Below are positions 32,501 through 44,500 of a stretch of DNA of 64,000 nt, in pieces. Within the stretch, counting starts at the first letter, position 1, and each line of letters begins with the position of its first letter. The notes under the pieces were generated by a model. That model had not been told where the DNA came from. It searched no databases and was given only the letters and a program-made list of their open reading frames with translations. The stretch lies in NCBI GenBank assembly GCA_905116865.2, contig CAJHNH020003168.1, positions 191,001 to 255,000 on the forward strand. The letters run 5' to 3'. The translations under genes and the position numbers were made by a program. The DNA is from Candidula unifasciata (taxonomy: Eukaryota > Mollusca > Gastropoda > Stylommatophora > Geomitridae).

Positions 32501-35500
32501 TAAATGATGAAATTATCAATATGATCAACATTCAGCCACTTATAAATGATGAAATCTATCAATATGATCAACATTCAGCCACTTATAAATAGTAAAATCT
32601 ATCAATATGGTCAACATTCAGCCACTTATAAATAGTAAAATCTATCAATATCATCAACATTCAGCCACTTAAAAATTATGAACTCTATCTGATCTATTAC
32701 TAAATGGTGATTCTCAAAAGTTTGTAATATCAACTTCAAGACACTATACAAACCTCATCATTTATTGGCTGTTGCTTAGTTTTTTTTTCTTCTTCTGTCT
32801 TTCTAGCCCCCAATGGAGCATAGGCCCTCAACCAAACTTACGCCAAGTCGTTCTATCCTTCGCCACGTATAACACAACTCACACCATTATAAGGATATCC
32901 AAACATAAGTATGAGAGCCAAGAAACAGATTATAAACAGCACATTCATACCAACACAGTGCCACCAGTGCCAGACTTGGACATTATCAAAGTCTAATCAA
33001 CATAAAATTAACTCCTGCGAAATGAGATGCCTGAGAAAAGCCCCAAACAAAACCATCTGTGACCAGTTAGAAATGATATTATTAGACTGTAGGAACAACA
33101 CCGTGCAGCAAATTCATTGAGAAATAGAAAAAATCAAATGGTTTGGTCATCTAGTAAAAATGCAACCAAAACAACTACAAACACAGGCGCTACCAATGAA
33201 AAGATCTAAAGAGAAATCAAGAGGTCACCCTATGAAAATATGGACTGATGACATTAACGAGCTTCTACATCTACACTAAATGACAATAAGCAATGGATCG
33301 CAAACTGTCTCCCCCCACCCCCAAAATTTAACAGCAGAAGTGGAAATTAATGCTGAAGATGACTATTTAAGAAAAAAAAATTTACTGAACATACAACAAG
33401 GAAAACCAGGTATTGGGACAGCCAGCTATACTCTTACAGGATAAAACAATTCTCTAAACAGTGCAAAAGAAACATCTTATTCAAAGGATATATCTGATAC
33501 AAAGGATATATCTGATACAAAGTATATATCTGATACAAAGGATATATCTCATACAAAGGATATATCTCATACAAAGTATATATCTCATACAAAGGATATA
33601 TCTCATACAAAGTATATATCTGATACAAAGTATATATCTCATACAAAGTATATATCTGATACAAAGTATATATCTGATACAAAGGATATATCTCATACAA
33701 AGGATATATCTGATACACAGTATATATCTGATACAAAAGATATATCTCATACGAAGGATATATCTCATACAAAGGATATATCTCATACAAAGGATATTGA
33801 TTTCCACCCTATGCTCCCAGCACCAGACATGACCACTGACAACATAACATAAAATTAGAAACCAATGAAATGAGAGGTCGGAGAATGACCGCAGGAGTGA
33901 CCAGAAGAGATTAAAGGTTAAGGTTAGGGTCGAGAGAACTAACTTCATTGCCCCAGGTTTTATCCCATATGGCTCAGTCTCTCTCTCCCCAGAACGGCTG
34001 GCCGCCTGCTGAAAGTGTCGCACAAAGCACAAACTCCATAGCTCTGGCGACAATTCCCAGGGATCTCCGTAAAAACTGCACTCGTGAACTGAGCAGCGCA
34101 GTTGTGAAATGAACCTATGACCTTCAGCGTACAAGGCAAACAAAATAATCAGGGATGAGATCATAATAGAAAAAATTCGGCACGTAACTAATTCTAAATT
34201 ACACACGAAAACAGCAAACCAAATGGTTTCCCCACTTAGAGAGGATGCCTGTGACACTAAACAAGGCATACCTTAAAAGAAGGACATAGAACATGAGGCA
34301 GACCACACACAAGATGGAGGATTAAGATCAGAGAAACCACAATAGCAAACTGTGTCTACGGTCGAGAAGAGCAGGAAACAGAACCCTGTATCTTCCTCGA
34401 CACCCGTCGCGGTAAAAGAGGAAGTAAAGAAGGACAGAAAAAGAAGATAGGGAAAACTCTGATTAACTTGCATTACCTGCTCCGTAAACATGAGTGAAAT
34501 GATTTCCAGTATGTGCATACACAGCATGGTCCTCTCTCTGTCGCTGCTGGCCACGTACAAAATCAGATCCTCGACTCCGGTTGTGTGAAATGTCCACAAA
34601 ATCTGGTCATGAATGCTGGCATCATCCTCCGTACGCTATACATTAATGAGCAATAACAGAAATATTATCGCAGAGCAGTGTAACAAGTTTCTTCTTCTTA
34701 AAAGGGTGGCTGGGATTTTGTGGTTTACAGCTAGGCTACAATATCTTCTCATTTCAAATTTCAGCAAACTCCTAATTAGTCTCCTTTATTAACAAAAATT
34801 TTTTTGAAGATAGTGGGTCAATTTTCCTCCTAAAAATGTTGGAGGTACTATCTACCACAGCGAGCCATACTGAAACCTTACAACAGGCATAGGGCGAGGG
34901 AAAGACCTCATAGAAGATGAAGTGATAGCATAAAGAACAGCTTTACAGAAATGAACATCAATCTTTATAGTGCTCTTGACAGAGCCCATCAACGAAGGTT
35001 TACATTAACTCTTTGAATCCCAAGGAACGCATCATATGTTCATAGGTTACTACCTAAAAGCCCAATGAACGCATGATGCGCTATTTTATGACTCTTTTTA
35101 CTACCCCCCCTGTGGCTAAACTCAGAAGAGTTATTGTGTCAAATTCGGTGCAGTCTTGGAGTACAAGCTCTGCTGTCTAGGCCACCTTTCCACAGGTGCA
35201 CATGGCTGATACACCCATCTTAAAATGTGTGTACATGTGGCTATGTAATCGGTTGCGCCCTATTCCGAAGCGAAAGAAAATGACTTGTTCTGATCTGTCT
35301 ATAATACAATAGTCGTCTTGTGCTGATCGATTTAATGATGCTTTTTTCTTTTGGTGGTATGTGACTGGTACATCCGGCTGCTCTTTTGTCGCACCTTCCC
35401 CTGCCAGTTGATCAGCTTTCTCATTTCTAGGTACTCCACAATGGGCCGGTATCCCTGCACTATGACTCTTCGCGGACAGATGAGTTGTGTCAATAGTGTT

Positions 35501-38500
35501 TGCAATTCTAGTAGTTTGCAGACTGGAGTGCTTCAAGTATGGATTTTACATCCGTCTGCATTACTACAGACTGTAGTCATAAATACCAGCATCTGTGCAA
35601 CACACATCAAAACTTGCACCAAATGCCTCTTTAAAACTTGAAACTGAAAAGTGGAAAAGGTTTTAGAAGAAAGGCAGAATAACAGACTAGCAGACGAGAA
35701 AAACCATTAACTACACAGGACAGAAGGTTACTCGGTCCAGCCAAAGGGTGCCAAAAATAACTGTTTTTTATAAGGATGAATAGAGTATCCGATATGTGTT
35801 ACTGTTGGAGTGGCATAAGAAAAGTGGCTCCATGAGAATTTTGGGTGTCTTTATCTTCTACATTTGACAGGGGGAGCCAGCGGGCAAAGTGTTTAATTTA
35901 CAACTAGGCTGCCAAATCTGCACCTTCTGACCCAACACAATTAGTGCAATTTTACACCACGTTGGTTGGGGAAGCAGTGAGTCTATTCATTTCCCTCCCC
36001 CAAAAAACAGGGCCCTGGAACCCATACAGAGAAAATAACTGGTTGTCAAACCTTTGGGCATCAGAAAAACTTCTGGTGTGTATGCTCACCTTCTCACGGT
36101 CGTAGTTGGGTGGGATCATAAGGACATTCCGAATCAACACAAACAGACGTTCCAGCTGCAACTTGTCTTCTTCTCTACGATCATCCCAGTCCTGCAACAA
36201 ATTGACAATGTTTATCATTACAGAATTGCTCTGCCTGGTTGTGTGTTAGCTGACCCTTTGAAGCAGGCAAAGAATAGTAACACCTAAATGTATCCCTTCC
36301 AGCAAAAAGGAAATGATTAATAGCATACTTTATGTTATTCATACTTTATGTTATCCATACTTTATGTTATCAGTGCCAAACATGGACAATGAACAGGGCA
36401 CTAGAACAAAAAATAACCACATATGAAATGTGCTGTCTTCGCAAGGTCACTAACAGCACAAGAATAGACGGGGTTACGAACGCCAGCATTAGAAAGAAAG
36501 TCGGAATAAGACCATATCTGGATAATACTGACAAAAGAATGTAATGGTTCAGGCATCTACTGAAAATGCAGCCAGGCAGAACTGCATATGAGACTTTTTG
36601 GGAAGGTAAAAGAAAGACTAAGAAAGAGACAGATAAATGGTTTAGCAGAAACCTGCAAAAAGAACAAATCCATCACCTGTCACAGGAGAAGAGCCAGACA
36701 AATACAGAAAACTGTGACAGTGGGCTACAAGCTGGTATCAGTGAGATGACGAAGAAGAAAGAATGGTAATACTGCACTCTGTCAAGCAAGTTGGAAGAGG
36801 CTACTTCTAATGGTCGGGCTGACCTTGAGGTCGGCTTCCAGGACTCATAAAAGTCAACTAATCCTTACCTGTGTGGAATCTGCGGCCCATTTTGGATAAC
36901 ACAGAATAGACAAACGGCATCCCTAACTAGCGTGTCGTAGGGGGCCACTAATTAGGGGTGTTTCCTTCAAAGTCAGAGTGCATCTGCCAGAGAGACAAGG
37001 AACCAACAGTCTGCATACAGATAAGTGAAAGGTATGTGCACGCACAACTCACGTTGTGGATCTAGACCAAAGTCCAGGAGTTGATGAACAACCAGAACTT
37101 TCTGCTGCCATTTATACATCAGGTAAAGGTTCAGAAATAGAAGAGGAATAACTCTGAATTGGCTGACAGCATATTGGGGAATAAAGTGATAAAGGAGGAG
37201 GAGAAACAGGATGAAGAGAAGGAGGAGGAGGAGGCGGAAAGGAGGAAGACAAGAACAAGCAGAAGAATCAAATGAGCAAAGGAACACTTTTGATATTCCT
37301 TCAGCCCTGTTCTCAGACTGTAAGAATGTCAAGCAAACAGTAAAGGAACCGACTCCCTTCCCTCAGGCGTATTGGGCTAGATGTATATTTTACAGACCAA
37401 TTGTCAGTGGGGGGGGGGGGTGGGGGGGTGGGGGGGGGTGATGTAGTCAACATTGCGCCAGCCGCCTTTATTTTCCTGGACTTTACCTAGAACCCATATA
37501 AGGGTCTGTTGACCTGGTAGCAAGTCTTTTTTTTTTTAGTTGCCTCTGTTTGGATTTGAACTTACAACCTTGGATCCACAGGCAAGCATCTAGCCACTAC
37601 ACCATGACTGGCTCCCCCAGTTATTGGACAAGAGAGAAAAACTTGCAGGACCTATTTAAACGTTTCCCATGTAAAAAAAAACTATTGGCAGTTGGAAACA
37701 GAAGATATTAAGCTGAAAAAAGCTGTTGCCCAGGCATAAATTTCCAAATCAGAAAAGTTACCCACAAACAGATATAGTTACAGCATCTGTGCTTCTGGAT
37801 ATTCATCAGTGCTACGGAGTTCGTGTACTGTGCTGAGATTCTCCTTGTGCGATCTACAGGAGGCGACTAGAGCACTTGTGGAGGACCCTCTTTACACCAG
37901 TGGCACATCGGGTACATGATGCTAGATTCATAATTTTTATAGACCAGTCGGCACTCTGTGGGTAATGTGGCTAACATCCCGATAGTCACATTTACTTCTA
38001 AGGACAATACCCGGTACCCATTTGAGGCTGGGCTGACCTGGTACCCATTTGGGGCTAAGGTGACCTGGTACCCAAAGTCAGTTTTGAAGAAGAAAAAAAT
38101 TTGACTCAATGTAGGTTCAAACTCAAGGTTTTGGGTCTAGCCATTTTGTTGTTGTGGCTCTTACAATGAAAGTAAACCAGGTCACTTGGAAATCCAAGTT
38201 CAAGGCCTTGCAGTGAGGACTCTTCAACCATGTCACGCCGAGAAAGCTGGTTTTCCAACATTTACTGATTTTCAATGACAGGACAGGGAGTCTTTGGGCG
38301 GTGGCTAGTAGACCTATATAAAAACTTTGGTATTGGCGGCAACTGAACAGTGTGTAAACATGGTGGGCATGATTATATTTCCCTCCAATGTTGAATGAAG
38401 AATCGACATCATACAACTTGGGACACTCCCATAAGCGCTCCGACCCTATCTTCAGGGGCAAGCAAAGAGTCCCAATTCTGATGGCGCCAGTAAGTGTCTG

Positions 38501-41500
38501 ATTTTATACCCGTCTTGCCTTTCCCACTGAGTACTGAGCATCGGCCAGATCCCCTGGTAACTCTTTTTTCCTCCAAAAAATGTTTCAGATATTACCTGGG
38601 GCGCAAAAATCTTTTTTGTTTTTGTTCACTGGGATGTCATCATAAACTTAAGATGATGTCACTTTGCTCTCGGTGGCTGTGTCAACATAACCTGTTTTCC
38701 TGGTCACAGGAAAGGAAAGTAGTTATTTCTTTGCTCGATTTTTATTAAGTGACTACATTGATTCAGATTTTTTTTACTTATTACTCTTGTGCAGAATCAT
38801 TATCTTGTGCATTGACAAATGGTGTAGGCGCTCATGCGTCTCCACAGACCATAATCCCTCGTTGCCTGGAACAGCTCTCTTGATGATATCCCTCCATGCC
38901 ATCATTTCTGCCCATCCAGCATCATCTTTCTTGGTCTGCCTCTAACCCTTTTTTCGTTAATCTTTCCAGTTGTCACAATGTTCTCCAATGTCTCTCTTGT
39001 CATTATGTGGACGAAGAAAAGTGTTTGTCTCTTTCTTATTGTTGTATATAAAGATCTACTTTCATTAGCTTCTTTCAAGCAATTGTTGTTAGTTACTCTG
39101 GCCGTCCAAGGTATTTGTAACATTCGTCTCAGAAACCACATCTCTGTTGCTTCCAAATTCTTCTTAATTTGTTCACTGACATTCCAAGATTCGCTGCCAT
39201 ACAGCAGAACAGGTTCTATGTAAAATTTTAGAACTCTCTTTCTGAATAATGACTCTGTAAATAGGAAAAGTCCATCTATTTAGGACTTAGAGGCCATGAT
39301 GGCACAAAAACTAGCAGGCTTGCCTGTCTACTCGGTGGTCACAGGTTTCAACACCATGGATTTTTATAAAAAGTAACCAAGGCTCCAAATACCTTTTTCT
39401 TTTCTTCCTCTTAATTTCTTAGGATTGGGTTTCAAAGAATTACAACAATGCATTTTTTTTTCCCAACAAAATTTTGAAAAAGGTCATTTTTAAGATTGTT
39501 ATGTGATGAAGGCAGTAAAGAATTCACAGGGTAGTGTATACAGTAAAGAATTCACAGGGTAGTGTATACAGTAAAGAATTCACAGGGTTGTTTACAGACT
39601 ATTACAGTTTAATACAAACACTTACCATCTTTAAAATATCTTGAATTTTCCCAGCAAGAACATTAAACAAGTCCTCACTGGCAGCAAACGCCTGAAAATT
39701 CAGTAGTAAAGAAGATTACTCAGACGAAGAAAGAACAGAAGAGTCTACTTCGACCTCTGTGAAATATCTTGTTTTAGGTTTATTCATAATAATCTCATGC
39801 ATAATTCTAGGATTTAAATACATCCCTTTCAGCTAGGAGCTGTGATGCATAGCAGCTGTTGGATCAGCTGGCTAAGACAGTCCGGTACAGTCCGTGGCAC
39901 AATTTTATATCAGGTGCCAATTCTGAAGATTTTCCTTTGGGAAAAGAGAAAAGTCAGAAGTCTAGAGGGAAAGAGAGGCAGATGAAGATCATTAGAGAAG
40001 ATGCAGGACAGTTTAGCATGGAGAAACACCTGGTTTAGAAATTACTGAAAGTACATGAGACAGGTGGTTGTGGCAGACATGACGACCAATGCCCAACAAC
40101 AACAAAGTGATTAAATAATTCAGGTTGTGTAAAAAGAAGAAAATTAAAGAATTTAACAAAGCAAATTTAGTTGTACACATCAAACAGAAAAAAAAATGCT
40201 GACAACAAAATCCGACCGCTGTGGAGGCAGAAGCTGAGAAAATGCTGTCATTTATACAGATGGATCTGTCCCTCAACACCTGAAACAGTTCAGGCTGGAG
40301 GGAGACTACTTCTTCTCTTCTTGGCATTCGGTTTCGTATGCTCAGATCAGACCATCAGGTGGGTTGCCTCTATGAACTTGCATGTCAGCAGCAGGTCCTG
40401 CATGGTTTCCCCATAGCTTGCTCTGCAGACTTTGCTCTTGAGACCAGGTGTCTTTCTGAAGTCTTATGTAGAGTAAGAATGTACTCAGGTGTTTGTGGTC
40501 CTGTTTGGCAGGCACACTGTGGGGACTGAACAGTCTTATTTTTATGCACGTGGTAGCTGAGCCTGCAGTGTCCTGTTCGTAGATGGAAAATTGTATGTTG
40601 CTTTCTGTTGAGTTTGCTGGAGGGAGAATTGTGAAGAAAGATTCTGGGTTTTTGTCTAGACCAGGGCTATCAACTAAGTTTACTCATGGGCCAAAATTTT
40701 GAAATTGGGGTTGATCACGGGCCACAAGCCTGAGCCCCAGCATAGAACGATCATTAATGCAACACAATTAGCAATGATCTGTGGACCACTTGCCAGGCCT
40801 CCACGGGCCACATCTGTCCCCCCCCCCTTCCTTTGCAGGCCACCAGTTCAATAGCCCTGGTCTAAACTATAATCAATCGACTATGGAGGTCAATGACAGT
40901 GGTTGGAGTCTCTGAGGCTGACAAAGATCAGTTTTTACCTTCATGCCAGGGCATGTAGGTGTCAAAGAAAAATTAACAAACTGATAAGTTTGCCAATAGG
41001 GCTATTGTGAAGGGCAGAAATCAATGGACCAGGCTGATATACTGAATGCTCTATAAGAAGTAAAACGTTTGTGTAAATCAAGGAATAACTGCAAATCTGT
41101 AGCCAAGATCAGACTGCAAGAAAGCAAGCGAAATGGGGTGAGGCTAGACAAAAGCACTGTGCAGGAAACCAAAAAATAATAAACCAAAATATAACTGGTG
41201 TCGTCAGACTGTGGAATTTACAGTTACAGAACATATAGGTACCTCTTTATAATCTTGCAAGTAACCTTCAACTTCCAGACAATTATTTCGCAAAGTCTTC
41301 TCATCTGGGATCTCATTGTTGAAGCATGTGAGTACAGGCTGGGTCAAGTTGACCATCAGTCTATGGGGACAGAAGAAAGTTATCAATTTATCAACTCCCA
41401 GTGTTGGTTCTGGCGCCCCAGTGTAAGAAAAATAGAACAGACCCACTACCTCCATAACAAGCATGTTGTAAGACTAATTAAGGGTATCTTTGAAGTGCAT

Positions 41501-44500
41501 CTGCCTGAGAGGAAAGGCAATATATAGTCTTTAAGTAAATAAGCCAGATCCGTAACATGGATGTGCATGCAAACTCATGTTATGGAATAAGACTAAAGTC
41601 CAGAAGTGAAGGAACATCCAGAACTTTCTGTCAGAGTTTACAGCCTGTGAAGGTGAAGAGCAACAACAACAATCTATCTTTTGCTTCTTTTTCTTATGCA
41701 TTCGACCTTAAAGGGCAGTTGACATGTGTTACACTTTAAAGCTACAATCTTTCGGTCCAACACATCCAATTTCAGCAAAACTATAATTAGTCACCTTTTA
41801 GGACATGCATGTTAGGGGTGCAATGGGTTTACATCTGTCCATGTCCCTCTCAAAGTGGGGCCCCGAAACCAGTATGAGGATTATCAAATATATGAAAGGT
41901 TGCATAAAACCAGTGTAAAATATGGCTAGGGATGTTGAGTGCCAAAACTGCCAATTACTGTCTTTATTTTACCCCTTTTGCGGTGTAGCAGGAGGGTCTT
42001 TAAGCCTGAGGATTTACGGCCGCATGGCTAGTGCTGTCGCCACCACTGTGCAGGTGAGGCTTTATTTTGCCCCCGACAGAAAAAATCCCCAGCCTTACCG
42101 AGGATTTGAACCCGAGTCTCCTGCTTGAGAGCCTAGCATTCTAACTGTTCGCCCAGCCGCTCGTTAGGGATGTTGACAAGCAAAATTATCTTTCTGGCCC
42201 AATCATAGCACAGAATATTCCCATGCATAACTGGCAGGGGATTTGGGCCACATCAATTAACGGATCTAGCTCAGTCTTTTCTGATTTGCTTTTTTTTTTT
42301 TTGCAAATGCTTTTTTTGGCCGCCTTCCCAACAAAGAGCGGAACTGTCAAGTGCAGCGACCTTGCCTGTATCAGAACTAATGCTAAGAGTCTTCAATGAG
42401 ATTTTTAGTTGGTCTTTGAAACATTTATGTTGTCTGCTTGAGAACGTTTAACAGTGTACAAACTGGCAAAAAAGTAAGGGAAATCATAATTATTCATAGT
42501 GTAATATGATTCAAAATCTCACACAGTATAACAGCTGCCTTACCTCCTATGAAAGGCACACACACACACACACAAGTGCAGTACCAGAGGGCTGGAAAAT
42601 TAGCGAACTCAAAGCACTTCTTCATTTGCCGACTGTGAACTCCAGTGGAAAGGCCTGGTTGTTCATCCATGTTTGGACTTTGATCTTGTTCCAGGACTTG
42701 AGTCTTTCTTTGCGTCCAATCTGTTTGCCAAATCTGGCTAATTTGTGAGCAGAATAATCATTCCTTGCCTTTCTGGCAGATGTACTCCGACTTTGAAGGC
42801 AATGTCGATCTTACTTATGGCAGGAAACCTGTTTCTAGGATGACCACTGAAGATCAAATAGCTCTTGAGCAGTCCAAGCCCTGGATTTGATGTGCAACCA
42901 CCACCTTGTCTGGTGATGTTGCTTTGCATGTGAACTAGAACATGTACACAACCTAACAAAACTGATCCAGCAAACTAACCCCCCAAAAAAACGAGAATGA
43001 GAGGTCACTGTCACAAATTTATATAGGAATGCTTAACTCTTTCAGTACCAGAACTTTTCACAGCAGTTGCTTCAAGAGAAAAATAAACACTATGAAAAAC
43101 TTTTAAAGAAGCAACTGGGAATGCCAGACTTCTTTGGTATTTATTCTATGCTCAAATGCAAAATGTAACAAAACATACTGCATAATGTTTAGAATTCAAG
43201 AGAACGAGTTTGTCACATACGATGCTCTGCTTGCGGCCAAGAGTTTAGGCTCCAGGATTTTTTTTAAACATATATATTTATAAGAATGACTGAAAACTGC
43301 TTACTCAACGACAGTGTCAAACAGTCTTACTCCGTCATTTTTCAAAAATACACATATGAATAGACAAAAACTGATAACTTGCTCTAAATGACAGTGTCAA
43401 ACAGTCCTACTCCGTAATTTAAAAAAAAAAAATACACATACGAATAGACAAAAACTGCTAACTAACCTAATGACAGTGTCAAACAAAGCCTTACTCCGTT
43501 AATTAAAAAAATAAATAAATATAAGAATGGACAAAAACTGCTAACTTACTTAATGACAGTGTCAAACAATGTTTTATCTTCATGATAAAATATGACCAAA
43601 GGGATGAGATCATTCTGCAGAATCTGGGCGTGACCCAGCTGTCGGCGAATGTCACATGTATCAGTATCCCGGCGCAGAAAACGAATCAAATCTTTAACAG
43701 TTTCTGAAAGATATAAAAACAAAAAACAATGTGTCTGGTTTTTTTTTTTAGGAATTGTAAAATATGATAGGTAAACTGCTTTAGGAACATCCAACTGTGG
43801 TGTTAAAAATGTGTTCCCTTTTCTTCTTCTCCTTCAGCGGCTGTAAACTCTGGCGGAACATCCTGGTTGTTCATCCACTTCTGAACCTTGGCCTTGTTCC
43901 AGAACTTGAGTTGAATGTTGGTGAATGTTGAATAAGGAATCGACATCAAGGCACTTGGGACACTTCCAAAAGCACTCCGTCCCCCTCTTCAGCAGCAAGC
44001 GAAGAGTTCCAATTCCGATGGCACCAGTAACTGTCTGATTGTACATCTGTTTTGCCCTTCCCTTGAGTGGTGAATGTTGGCCATATCCCCTGCTGGAGGA
44101 GGTCATATATTCACACATTTTTCTCTTAAACAGGCTTTGGGTTTTTTCTGCAAGAAAAGCATCACTTCCACAACTTTGAGAGGAGCTAGAACACGGTGGT
44201 ACAGAATCCACTTCTTCTTCTTCTTCACTTCCTCTTTTACCGCTGTGGGTGTCGAGGGAGATATAAGGTTCTGTTTCTAGCTCTTCTGGCTGCCTCGACC
44301 ATAGGCACATCGTGCTGTTGTAGAGTTTCTCTGATGTTATCCTTCCATCTTGTTCTTGGTCTACCCTGTGCTCTACGTCCTTCTCCTCTTTCCATGTATG
44401 CTTTGTATGGTATGGTGTCACAAGGCATTTTCTCTAAGTGGGCAAACCATTTCACTTGCTGTCTTTGTATGTAATCCAGAATTGGTTCTGTGCCGACTTG

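Noticed and set aside
33434..34269. Frames of 118-262 codons with [10 protein letters not shown] or MRYILC repeats
   Set aside because: An 18-bp minisatellite stays open because its period is a multiple of three; the longer frame only reads on into family E repeat.
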